A DNA stretch of 64,000 nucleotides from assembly GCF_036408855.1 (NCBI RefSeq), contig NZ_JAZGJQ010000004.1:110566-174565 (forward strand). Reading direction: 5' to 3'. The first letter of the stretch is position 1, and each line of letters begins with the position of its first letter. The translations under genes were made by a program, and so were the position numbers. This DNA comes from Olsenella_K absiana. Its GTDB lineage: Bacteria > Actinomycetota > Coriobacteriia > Coriobacteriales > Atopobiaceae. Positions 49,670-57,837 of this stretch are shown in pieces. A model generated the notes under the pieces. That model ran no database searches. It had not been told where the DNA came from and worked only from the letters and a program-made list of their open reading frames with translations.

Positions 49670-51498
49670 GGCTCCCCACCCCCCTGTCGCACGGCTCGGG
49701 GCACGCGAACGCGGACCGCCGCGTTGAACGAGGTCGGGGACAGCTCGAGCGAGAGCTCGCCCCGGGAGCCGGCGAGGTCCTCCCGCAGGCGCGCCGCGGC
49801 GGCCTCTAGGCGCCCCGCGTCCATCCGCGCCGCGTCCAGCGCCGCCCGCAGCCCCACGCCCTTCTCGTCCTCGCTCACGTAGAGCATGAGGATGGGGTCT
49901 ACGGCGAAGAGGGCGACCGAGACCACATCGTACAGGCAGTCGTAGAGCACGCTCACCACGGCGGCCGGCAGCTCGCCCTCCAGGCTCACCGCCGCGGCGC
50001 AGTCGACGCCGATGGAGCGCAGGTCGGAGACCGTTTCGTTGAAGACGAGCTGCAGGCGGTCGCGGTCGAACGCGGGGTCGCTCCTCTCGGAGAGGACGAG
50101 CGCCCCCTTCCGCTTGCAGTAGGCGACGAGGAGCTTGACCTCGACGAGCATGTCGCGCCTGCGCGCGCGGTCCTGCGCCCCGCTCCCCCTCGGCAGCGAG
50201 GCGATCAGCTCGCGCATGCGGCCCACCTTGTCCGCGATGGACCCCTCGACGTCCAGGAGCAGGCGCTTCTCGCTCTCGAGGCGCCACAGCTCGCGGCGCA
50301 GGCCGCTCTCGTGGCGAAGGACCTCGTTGCTCCTGCGCAGGCGGTCCTGCCGCTCGGTGAGCACGCGGCGCCGCTCGTCCAGGGGCGCCACGTCCTCGGT
50401 GAGCAGCGCCACCCCGCCGCTCACCCCGTATGCCTTGAAGAGCGCGTGGGGGACGGCGGAGGTCCGAAACCTCGTGACCCCGCCGCGCTCCTGCGAGCGC
50501 GCGACCCGCAGTGCGAGCTCGAGGGCGCAGGCGGGCGTCTGGGTGGCCGAGTCGGTGGCGAAGGCGACCGAGCCGTCGCGCGAGAGGACCTTGAGGTCGA
50601 GGGACAGGCGCGAGAACGCCTCGCCGTACCAGGCGTATGAGGGCAGGAGTCCGAAGTCCAGCGCGAGCTCCAGGAGCAGCACCACCACCAGGCAGTAGTT
50701 GAGGGAGAAGTTCGTCTTGACGGCAAGCTCGTGGCGCAGGGCGTACATGAGGCAGTAGGCGCCAAAGGGAACGGCGGCCATGACGAGGAGCGCGATGACG
50801 CCGCGCAGCCTCCGGCGCGACGCAGCGAGGAGGAGGGCGAAGAAGCCCAGGTACTCGGCCACGTAGACCGCGACCGCGAACCAGTAGCCCCAGTTGTAGG
50901 CGTAGGTCTCCTGCCAGTCTGGCCTCGACATGTCGAACGAGAAGACCTGCAGGTGAAAGGTGTTGGTGAGCACCAGGGCGACGACCGCGGCGCTCGTCGC
51001 CCAGGCGGCCCGCCTAAGGAGGCGCGCCCAGGGCCTCGAGTCCAGCGCGGAGGCGCGCAGGGCACACAGCAGGCAGAGCAGCGGGATGAGCGTCATCGGC
51101 ACGTAGTAGAGGTACCAGAGGAAGGCTATGAGCCCGGGGTCGTCGATGGGATAGCGGTACTTGACGAGCACGTCGAGCATCCACAGGCCGACGAGCAGGG
51201 CCACGCCCTTGAGGCAGTGGCGTACCTGCGCGTCCGAGCACCGCACGTGGACCGAGAAGCCCCACAGCGCCGCGGCCGGCGCCATGAGGAGCACGAGCCC
51301 CGAGGTGGAGGAGGGTACCACGCCGTATGAGCCCGAGGGCCTGAGAGGCGACCCGCGCAGGAACCTGGCGCTGCCAGGCTCGGGGGCGGGTGCGCTGCCG
51401 AAGGCCTGCATGCCGAGAAGGACCAGGCACAGGAGGATCCCTCCGGCGCACGCGCCGGCGACGACCCTTCGCACAAGCGTGTCGTCAGACCTGCTCAC
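49666..51498 (-). CDS. 7TM sensor protein, degenerate histidine-kinase-like
   Basis: A 610-residue membrane protein. The N-terminal half has eight or nine hydrophobic segments like the 7TM sensor of histidine kinases (GLVLLMAPAAALWGFSVHV, LLVGLWMLDVLVKY, WYLYYVPMTLIPLLCLLCAL). The C-terminal half has a coiled coil (about 400-450) and a region where kinases carry dimerisation and ATPase domains. I do not see a clear phosphoacceptor His-Glu/Asp box or an intact N/G box. It may be a pseudokinase that modulates the kinase encoded next. GTG start at 51498 follows GAGGGGGACACCCGC. Confidence 0.8.
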   Translation of the reverse strand: MSRSDDTLVRRVVAGACAGGILLCLVLLGMQAFGSAPAPEPGSARFLRGSPLRPSGSYGVVPSSTSGLVLLMAPAAALWGFSVHVRCSDAQVRHCLKGVALLVGLWMLDVLVKYRYPIDDPGLIAFLWYLYYVPMTLIPLLCLLCALRASALDSRPWARLLRRAAWATSAAVVALVLTNTFHLQVFSFDMSRPDWQETYAYNWGYWFAVAVYVAEYLGFFALLLAASRRRLRGVIALLVMAAVPFGAYCLMYALRHELAVKTNFSLNYCLVVVLLLELALDFGLLPSYAWYGEAFSRLSLDLKVLSRDGSVAFATDSATQTPACALELALRVARSQERGGVTRFRTSAVPHALFKAYGVSGGVALLTEDVAPLDERRRVLTERQDRLRRSNEVLRHESGLRRELWRLESEKRLLLDVEGSIADKVGRMRELIASLPRGSGAQDRARRRDMLVEVKLLVAYCKRKGALVLSERSDPAFDRDRLQLVFNETVSDLRSIGVDCAAAVSLEGELPAAVVSVLYDCLYDVVSVALFAVDPILMLYVSEDEKGVGLRAALDAARMDAGRLEAAAARLREDLAGSRGELSLELSPTSFNAAVRVRVPRAVRQGGGEP

Positions 51499-51727
51499 GC
51501 GGGTGTCCCCCTCACTCGCGTCCCCAACGGCCGCGCGCCCCGGCGGAAGCGCCGGCGGCAGCCGATACGTCCATTCTAGTCTCGGGGGCTCGCGCCCTTT
51601 GGGTCGCGCGGCCAACGTTCGACGGGCGTTTTGGGACGCCCGGTGGTTCCGCCGTCGGGGTTCACGAATCACCCTGATGCCGAGGGCATGTGCGCCCGAA
51701 GGGCACGACGAGGAAGGAGCGTGGACC

Positions 51728-53026
51728 ATGGGACTTCTGAGGGCTGGGATAGGTGCCGCAGGCGGGGTTCTCGCCGACTCCTGGCGCGAGTACTTCTACT
51801 GCGACGCGCTCGACGCGGACACCCTCGTCGCCAAGGGACGCAAGAGGACGTCCTCGCAGGGACGCTCGTCGAACGTCCTCGGCGAGGACAACATCATCTC
51901 GAACGGCTCCGTGATCGCCGTGAACGAGGGGCAGTACATGATCGTCGTGGAGCAGGGCGCGGTGGTCGAGGCCTGCGGCGAGCCGGGCGAGTTCGTGTTC
52001 GACAGCTCGACGGAGCCGACCCTGCTCTTCGGCGGGGGCGACTCGATCGGGGAGAGGATCCGGGCGTCGTTCGAGCGCGTGGGCACGCGCTTCACGTTCG
52101 GCGGCGACACGGGCAAGGACCAGCGCGTCTACTTCTTCAACGCCAAGGAGGTCGTGGGCAACAAGTACGGGACGGCGGCGCCCGTCCCCTTCCGCGTGGT
52201 CGACGACAACATCGGGCTGGACGTGGACATCTCCGTGCGCTGCAATGGCGAGTACTCGTACCGGATCGTCGACCCGCTCATGTTCTACAAGAACGTGTGC
52301 GGCAACGTCGAGGAGCCCTTCACACGCGACAGGATCGACTCGCAGCTCAAGAGCGAGCTGCTCACGGCCCTGCAGCCGGCGTTCGCGCGCATCTCGGCCA
52401 TGGGCGTGCGCTACTCGGCGGTCCCCGCGCACACCAGGGAGCTCGCCCGGGCCCTCAACGCGGAGCTCTCCGAGTCCTGGGGGCAGACGCGCGGCATCGA
52501 GGTGGCGGCGCTCGGCGTGAACTCGATCATCGCGTCCCCCGAGGACGAGGCCATGATCAAGGAGCTGCAGAGGGCCGCGGTCATGAGGGACCCCACGATG
52601 GCGGCGGCGAACCTCGCCGCCTCGCAGGCGGACGCCATGCGCATGGCGGCGTCCAACAGCGCGGGCGCGGCCGTCGGCTTCATGGGCATGGGGATGGCCA
52701 ACGCCCTGGGCGGCGGTGCCAACATGCAAGGGCTCTACGGCATGGGCGCGGCCGGTGGCACGACGGCTCCGGGCGGCGCGCCGGGCGGTCCTCGGGGCGT
52801 CGGGCCGGCGACGGGCGGCGCCACAGCGGGCGCGCCGGGTGCACCGAGCGCGGCGGGCACCGCAGCCGACGCCTGGACCTGCTCGTGCGGGGCGCAGAAC
52901 ACGGGGCGCTTCTGCGGCAACTGCGGGAGCCCTAGGCCCCAGCCTGCCGCCGGCCCCTGGACCTGCTCGTGCGGGGCGCAGAACACCGGGCGCTTCTGCG
53001 GCAACTGCGGGAAGCCCCGGCCGTAG
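51728..53026 (+). CDS. SPFH-domain (virion-core-like) protein with two zinc ribbons
   Basis: A 432-residue cytoplasmic protein. Residues 1-300 form an SPFH/band-7-like domain of the YdjI type (DNIISNGSVIAVNEGQYMIVVEQG, FFNAKEVVGNKYGTAAPVPFRV, DVDISVRCNGEYSYRIVDP). A Gly/Ala/Met-rich linker (about 300-390) follows. The C-terminus has two almost identical ribbons, WTCSCGAQNTGRFCGNCG, 33 residues apart. The second copy is a recent in-frame duplication, since the DNA repeats nearly exactly. Function is unknown; membrane-associated assembly is typical. The start follows GAGGAAGGAGCGTGGACC. Confidence 0.9.
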   Translation: MGLLRAGIGAAGGVLADSWREYFYCDALDADTLVAKGRKRTSSQGRSSNVLGEDNIISNGSVIAVNEGQYMIVVEQGAVVEACGEPGEFVFDSSTEPTLLFGGGDSIGERIRASFERVGTRFTFGGDTGKDQRVYFFNAKEVVGNKYGTAAPVPFRVVDDNIGLDVDISVRCNGEYSYRIVDPLMFYKNVCGNVEEPFTRDRIDSQLKSELLTALQPAFARISAMGVRYSAVPAHTRELARALNAELSESWGQTRGIEVAALGVNSIIASPEDEAMIKELQRAAVMRDPTMAAANLAASQADAMRMAASNSAGAAVGFMGMGMANALGGGANMQGLYGMGAAGGTTAPGGAPGGPRGVGPATGGATAGAPGAPSAAGTAADAWTCSCGAQNTGRFCGNCGSPRPQPAAGPWTCSCGAQNTGRFCGNCGKPRP

Positions 53027-53064
53027 GCCGAGCAGGCAACCCGTCGCCCCAGCGCCCGACGAAC

Positions 53065-53101
53065 GACCGCGAGGCCCCGATGAGCTCGGGACCTCGCGGT
53101 C
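53065..53101. terminator. Bidirectional terminator between SPFH gene and hcp
   Basis: GACCGCGAGG (53065-53074) pairs perfectly with CCTCGCGGTC (53092-53101) and is followed by TTCTC. It lies between convergent genes. Confidence 0.75.
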
Positions 53102-53156
53102 TTCTCGCATGAGACTTCTCCCGGGAGGATTCTCGCGGGAGGGTTGTCGCGGGAGG

Positions 53157-54794
53157 CTAGCCGATGAGGAGCTTGAGGTCCTCGTCGACCGTGGTGATGC
53201 CGCCGATGCCGAAGTTGTCGACCAGCACCTTGGTGACGTTGGGCGACAGGAACGCCGGGAGCGTGGGCCCGAGGTGGATGTTCTTCACGCCGAGGGACAG
53301 CAGCGCCAGCAGGACGATGACGGCCTTCTGCTCGTACCAGGCGATGTTGAAGGCGATCGGCAGGTCGTTGACGTCGTCGAGGCCGAAGATCTCCTTGAGC
53401 TTGAGCGCGATGAGGGCGAGCGAGTAGGAGTCGTTGCACTGACCGGCGTCGAGGACGCGGGGGATGCCGTCGATGTCACCGAGGTTGAGCTTGTTGTAGC
53501 GGTACTTGGCGCAGCCCGCGGTAAGGATCACGACGTCCTTCGGGAGCTTCTCGGCGAACTCGGTGTAGTAGCTGCGGGTCTTGTGGCGGCCGTCACAGCC
53601 GGCCATCACCACGAACTTGCGGATGGCGCCGGACTTGACCGCGGCGACCACCTTGTCGGCGAGGGCGAAGACCTGCTCGTGCGCGAAGCCGCCCACGATC
53701 GTGCCCTGCTCGATCTCCTCGGGGGCCTGGCAGGTCTTTGCCTGCTCGATCAGGGCCGAGAAGTCCTTGTTGCCCTCGGCGTCGGCGTCGATGTGCGCGC
53801 AGCCGGGGAAGCCCGCGGCGCCCGTGGTCCAGAGCCTACCCTTGTAGCTGTCCTTGGGAGGCACGACGCAGTTGGTGGTCATGAGGATCGGGCCGCGGAA
53901 CTTCTCGAACTCCTCGGTCTGCTTCCACCAGGCGTTGCCGTAGTTGCCGGCGAAGTGCGGGTACTTCTTGAACGCGGGGTAGTAGTGGGCGGGAAGCATC
54001 TCGGAGTGCGTGTAGACGTCCACGCCGGTGCCCGCCGTCTGCTCGAGCAGCATCTCAAGGTCGCGCAGGTCGTGGCCGGAGACCAGGATGCCCGGGTTCT
54101 TGCGCACGCCGATCTCGACCTCGGTGACCTCGGGGTTGCCGTAGGCCTTGGTGTTGGCGGCGTCGAGCTGGGCCATGCCCTTGACGCCCCACGACCCGCA
54201 CTCGAGGGTCAGCTTCACGAGGTCGTCGACCGAGAGGGAGTCGTCGAGGGTCGCCGCGAGGGCCCTCTGGAGGAAGGCGTCAATCTCGGGGTCGCGGACC
54301 AGCAGCGCGTCTGCGTGCGAGGTGTAGGCGGAGAGGCCCTTGAGGCCGTAGGTGATCAGCTCGCGCAGGGAGCGGATGTCCTCGTCCTCAGTGGCGAGGA
54401 CGCCGACCTCGCGCGCCTTGGCGGAGAAGTCCTTGCGCGCGCCCTGCCAGAGGGCGGCGGCGGGCAGCCCCTCGGTGCTGCCCAGCGTCTGGGCGAGCTC
54501 CTTGTTGCAGGCGAGCGTCCGCTCGATGCGCTCGGTCACGGCCTCGGCATCGAAGTTGGCGTTGGTGATCGTGGTGAAGAGGTTGAGCGTGACCATGCGG
54601 TCGACCGCGACCGGCACCTCCTTGCCGGCATCGCGCAGGGCGCAGGCCAGGGCGGACGTGCCCTTGGTCACGTAGATGAGAAGGTCCTGGAGGCCGGCGA
54701 CCTCGGGGGTCTTGCCGCAGACGCCGGCGCGGGTGCAGCCCTTGCATCCGGCGGTCTCCTGGCACTGGAAGCAGAACATCGGGGTGTCCATCAT
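53157..54794 (-). CDS. hcp: Hybrid cluster protein / hydroxylamine reductase
   Basis: A 545-residue iron-sulfur enzyme that reduces hydroxylamine and, in newer work, nitric oxide. The N-terminal cysteines C8, C11, C20 and C26 (spacing x2, x8, x5) bind the first cluster, as in Desulfovibrio-type Hcp. The hybrid-cluster region is visible through GLKGLSAYTSHAD, VSGHDLRDLE, FVVMAGCDGR, VILTAGCAKYRYN and LDAGQCNDSYSLA. The start at 54794 (MMD) follows TAGGAGCGAAA. It is clustered with a bicupin gene and a divergent Crp/Fnr regulator, suggesting a nitrosative-stress unit. Confidence 0.96.
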   Translation of the reverse strand: MMDTPMFCFQCQETAGCKGCTRAGVCGKTPEVAGLQDLLIYVTKGTSALACALRDAGKEVPVAVDRMVTLNLFTTITNANFDAEAVTERIERTLACNKELAQTLGSTEGLPAAALWQGARKDFSAKAREVGVLATEDEDIRSLRELITYGLKGLSAYTSHADALLVRDPEIDAFLQRALAATLDDSLSVDDLVKLTLECGSWGVKGMAQLDAANTKAYGNPEVTEVEIGVRKNPGILVSGHDLRDLEMLLEQTAGTGVDVYTHSEMLPAHYYPAFKKYPHFAGNYGNAWWKQTEEFEKFRGPILMTTNCVVPPKDSYKGRLWTTGAAGFPGCAHIDADAEGNKDFSALIEQAKTCQAPEEIEQGTIVGGFAHEQVFALADKVVAAVKSGAIRKFVVMAGCDGRHKTRSYYTEFAEKLPKDVVILTAGCAKYRYNKLNLGDIDGIPRVLDAGQCNDSYSLALIALKLKEIFGLDDVNDLPIAFNIAWYEQKAVIVLLALLSLGVKNIHLGPTLPAFLSPNVTKVLVDNFGIGGITTVDEDLKLLIG

Positions 54795-54858
54795 TTTCGC
54801 TCCTATCCTCAGGCGGTTGCCCTTATCGGTGCTTGGTTGGTTGCTTGGTTCGTGCTCG

Positions 54859-55500
54859 CTAGGCGAGGCCGACGGCGAGCGCCATCTTGAAGCGGGTGTC
54901 GGCCTTGACCGCGTGGCGGCCGCCCTTGGCGAAGCGGAAGCACTCCCCCGCCCTAACCTTGTTCTCGACGCCCTCGTAGGTGATCGTTGCTTCGCCGTCG
55001 AGCGCCATGACCAGCGCCTCGCCCGGAGCGGCGTGCTCGGAGAGCGCGCAGCCCTCGTCGAAGGCCATCACCACGAGCTTCATCCCCGGCGTGCGGAGCA
55101 CGTCGCGGTTCACGATAACCCCGTCCTGGTAGGGCGCCAGCCCCGCGAGCTCCTGCGCGACGCCCGCCTCGATACCCTGCTTGTCCATGTTCGCTCCCTC
55201 GCATCCGAAATCGACATAGCCGGTGTCCGGACCGGCCTCGACACCAAAGAGCGCGCCAGCCGGGACGAGAAGGGCCTCGCCCGCGCGAACCGCGTGGTCC
55301 TTGTCGTCCACGCTCGCGGTAAGCTCGCCCGTGGTCACGAAGACCAGCTTCGCCTCCGGGTGGGACTCGGGGCTGATGCTCGTGCCCGCGCCCAGCGCGA
55401 AGTAGGTCGCACCGCCGGTGACCTCCCTCGAGATGGTACACCCCTCCACGGACGGGGTCTCGGACTCGAGCCGGAAGACCTGACCGTAGTTCCTTCCCAT
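54859..55500 (-). CDS. Bicupin-domain protein
   Basis: A 213-residue protein with two small cupin barrels: one at about 25-95 (HPEAKLVFVTTGELTASVDD... RAGEALLVPAG) and one at about 135-210 (EHAAPGEALVMALDGEATITYEG... GECFRFAKGGRHAV). The metal-ligand pattern is partial, with His in SHPEAK and SEHAAPGE and a late GGRHAV. It precedes hcp by 64 bp on the same strand and may be co-transcribed. A role in redox or nitrosative stress is suggested by context only. Confidence 0.85.
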   Translation of the reverse strand: MGRNYGQVFRLESETPSVEGCTISREVTGGATYFALGAGTSISPESHPEAKLVFVTTGELTASVDDKDHAVRAGEALLVPAGALFGVEAGPDTGYVDFGCEGANMDKQGIEAGVAQELAGLAPYQDGVIVNRDVLRTPGMKLVVMAFDEGCALSEHAAPGEALVMALDGEATITYEGVENKVRAGECFRFAKGGRHAVKADTRFKMALAVGLA

Positions 55501-55680
55501 GTGAGCCCCCTTCTTCTAGACGCCGCGCGTGACGCCTCTGACACCGGACGGCTCTCGTCGCCTCTCGAGCCGGCCCCCGTCACCGCCGGGCCGACCCGCG
55601 TGGCCGCCGGGCCGTCTTTTGTCACCACGGCGCACTCATTTATCGACCACGGCTATTCTCCGATCGGCGATGGGTACAGT

Positions 55681-55698
55681 ATGTGGTGGTGACCACAT
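55681..55698. promoter_or_regulatory. ATGTGGT-GGTG-ACCACAT palindrome, candidate Crp/Fnr-type operator
   Basis: A perfect 7-bp dyad with a 4-bp centre, the size and symmetry expected for a Crp/Fnr-family site. It lies 22 bp before the regulator's start codon and 180 bp from the divergent bicupin/hcp genes. It may serve autoregulation and possibly the divergent unit. Confidence 0.55.
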
Positions 55699-55719
55699 AT
55701 GGAGAAAGAGGACGATGAT

Positions 55720-56385
55720 ATGGACGCCGCACCGGTGCAGGGGACCCCACTCTTCCGGGGCATGGAGCCCGCCTCGATCGATCGCGCCCTCTCGGCGCTC
55801 TTCGCGCAGGAGCGTCGCTATCGCAAGCAGGACCTCATACTGGGGGTTGGCACCATCACGGACCGCATCGGCATCGTGCTCGAGGGCAGCGTCACCATCG
55901 AGAGCAGAGACGTCTGGGGCAACCGCACCATCCTCGGCAGCATCGGACCCAAGAACGCCTTCGCCGAGTCCTACGCCCTGCTGGAGAACGAGCCGCTCCT
56001 CGTGGACGTGCGCGCCAACGAGGACTGCCGCGTCCTCTTCCTCAGGGTCGGCGCACTCGGGCGCCTGGCCAAGGAGCGACAGCCCTGGGCGATCGCGCTC
56101 GAGAACAACCTGCTCATGGACTCGGCTCGCAAGAACCTGATGCTCTCCCGCAAGAGCTTCTTCACCGCGCCCAAGGGCATTCGCGCGCGCGTGATGGCCT
56201 ACCTCAACGCCCAGGCGGTCCAAGCCGGCTCGACGAGCTTCTCCATTCCCTTCGACCGCCAGCAGCTCGCCGACTACCTCAACGTGGACCGCTCCGCCCT
56301 CTCGAAGGAGCTGGGCCGCATGAGGCGCGAGGGGCTCATCGTCTGCCGCAAGAACCTCTTCACGCTCCTCACGCCGGAGGAGTGA
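55720..56385 (+). CDS. Crp/Fnr-family transcriptional regulator
   Basis: A 221-residue regulator with an N-terminal cyclic-nucleotide-binding-like barrel (LEGSVTIESRDVWGNRTILG) and a C-terminal winged helix (FDRQQLADYLNVDRSALSKELGRMRREGLI). The N-terminal cysteine cluster of oxygen-sensing Fnr is absent. The start at 55720 is preferred because GAAAGAGGACGATGAT precedes it; an upstream ATG at 55699 abuts the palindrome and lacks a ribosome binding site. Divergent to the bicupin/hcp genes, it is the likely NO- or redox-responsive activator of hcp. Confidence 0.92.
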   Translation: MDAAPVQGTPLFRGMEPASIDRALSALFAQERRYRKQDLILGVGTITDRIGIVLEGSVTIESRDVWGNRTILGSIGPKNAFAESYALLENEPLLVDVRANEDCRVLFLRVGALGRLAKERQPWAIALENNLLMDSARKNLMLSRKSFFTAPKGIRARVMAYLNAQAVQAGSTSFSIPFDRQQLADYLNVDRSALSKELGRMRREGLIVCRKNLFTLLTPEE

Positions 56386-56421
56386 TGGCGGGCGCGAGGC
56401 GCATTCTAGTGCCCTTCTCCC

Positions 56422-57387
56422 CTATGCCACGAAGCCTCCGGCACGCAGCATCCAGAGCCACATAGTGAGCGTAAGCGCGCAGCCCGCCGTGGTCATCATC
56501 ACGATGGTCGAGGTGAGGACGCCGTCGTGACCCATGTTGCGCGCCATCACGTAGCAGCTCACCGTGGAGGCGGAGCCCAGCATCACGAGCAGGGCGATGA
56601 GCTGCTGGTTACGAAACCCCAGGTGGATGGCCAGGGGCATGAAGACCGCAACGAGCCCCACGAGCTTTATGAGGCTCGCCACGCCGGCAACGCCCAGGCT
56701 CCCGCGCGCGGAGCGGAACCTGAACTGCGCCCCCATTGCCATGAGGCCCAGGGGCGTCGCGAGCACCGCCACGTTGCTGATGGTGGACGCCAGGATCTTG
56801 GGCACGGGCAGGCCCAGGAGCGACCACGCGAATCCCGCGGCGATCCCCAGGATGATGGGGTTGGTGACGACACCATGCGCCGCCTTTCGCACCATGGACT
56901 CCACAGACGGGCGAGAAGAGCCGTCCCCTCCTGCCGTGAGTGTGAGCACCACCACGGCGAACACGTTGTAGAGCGGGACGCTCCCCAGGATCATGAGGGC
57001 CGCCATGGTGGTGGGAGAGCTCCCATAGACGTTATTGATGAACGCGATGCCCAGGATGGCCGCCGAGCTGCGGTAGCTCGCCTGGACGAACTCACCGCGC
57101 TGGGGCACGTCCCGTACCACCAGGCGGGACAGCAACACGATCGCCGCCATGCTCGCCGCCGTGACGACAAAGCAGAACAGTACGAAGCGCCCATCCCAGG
57201 CGGCTACGAAGTCCTGCGTCGCAAGGTCCTGAAACAGCAGGACCGGCAGCGCCACCTTGAACACGAAGGCGTTGAGGTAGTCCGCGAAGCGGTCGTCCAT
57301 CATCCCCAGGCGCCGCAGGAGCATGCCCAGCAGCATGGTGAGGAAGATGGGAGACGTCGCGTTGATGCTAAAGACGAGGCTGTCCAC
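56422..57387 (-). CDS. AEC-family (auxin efflux carrier type) transporter
   Basis: A 321-residue permease with ten hydrophobic segments in two halves. Visible family features are LLGMLLRRLGMMDDRFADYLNAFVFKVALP at the N-terminus, SYRSSAAILGIAFI in the middle, and NPIILGIAAGFAWSLLGLPVP and TPLGLMAMGAQ. Bacterial AEC carriers move malate, malonate or other organic acids; this substrate is unknown. A GTG start at 57387 follows GAAAGGAACCCT. Confidence 0.92.
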   Translation of the reverse strand: MDSLVFSINATSPIFLTMLLGMLLRRLGMMDDRFADYLNAFVFKVALPVLLFQDLATQDFVAAWDGRFVLFCFVVTAASMAAIVLLSRLVVRDVPQRGEFVQASYRSSAAILGIAFINNVYGSSPTTMAALMILGSVPLYNVFAVVVLTLTAGGDGSSRPSVESMVRKAAHGVVTNPIILGIAAGFAWSLLGLPVPKILASTISNVAVLATPLGLMAMGAQFRFRSARGSLGVAGVASLIKLVGLVAVFMPLAIHLGFRNQQLIALLVMLGSASTVSCYVMARNMGHDGVLTSTIVMMTTAGCALTLTMWLWMLRAGGFVA

Positions 57388-57837
57388 AGGGTTCCTTTCG
57401 CAACTCGCCCGCATCGGCGGCACGACAGCCGGCGATGCGACGGCACGGGGCATTGTAGCCCCGGGCGCGTCATGGCGACGCATCCGCAACGCCCCGGTTA
57501 CCGCAGGCAAGGGCACGTGAATGGACGAGATTGGCGTGGTCAAGCGCCTGAGCGAGCTCGGCTTCACCGAGGACACGATCGACGATGCAGTGATCTTGCT
57601 CGCGACGCTCTCCGCAAGCCGCCGCAGCAGCTCCTGCATGCTAACCGCGCCGTCTTGGGACCTCGGCAAGCGGACCGTCGTCCACATGCTTCTTCCGCAG
57701 CCGCTCCACGTCACGCGCGAACGCCGGACTGAACTGGGCCTTAAGCCCACCCATTGGTTCAAGCCTTGTCATTGTCTTGCCTTACATACGGGGAGTTAAT
57801 CCGTGACATCGGTCTCAGTAAGTCGGCCAGCACGTCC
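57388..57837. other. 450-bp intergenic region with a toxin remnant
   Basis: Between the AEC carrier and flavodoxin genes (both minus strand). It contains a recognisable toxin N-terminal fragment (57641-57754) but no intact gene. A 92-codon plus-strand open frame at 57521-57799 overlaps the remnant and is not supported. Confidence 0.65.
57641..57754 (-). pseudogene. RelE/YafQ-type toxin remnant (N-terminal ~32 residues)
   Basis: A minus-strand frame starting at an ATG at 57754 reads MGGLKAQFSPAFARDVERLR then KKHVDDGPLAEV before diverging and stopping at 57641. The pattern F-S-x-x-F-x-R-D-x-E-R-L-x-K-K-H matches the first helices of YafQ/RelE toxins and the intact toxin at 61147 (IFERDIKKLRKKHFD). 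The catalytic C-terminal part is lost. No antitoxin gene is visible upstream. This is a decayed toxin gene. Confidence 0.6.

Noticed and set aside
57521..57799. 92-codon plus-strand open frame in the AEC-flavodoxin gap
   Set aside because: It overlaps the toxin remnant on the other strand, has a weak ribosome binding site, and its second half has no protein-like pattern.
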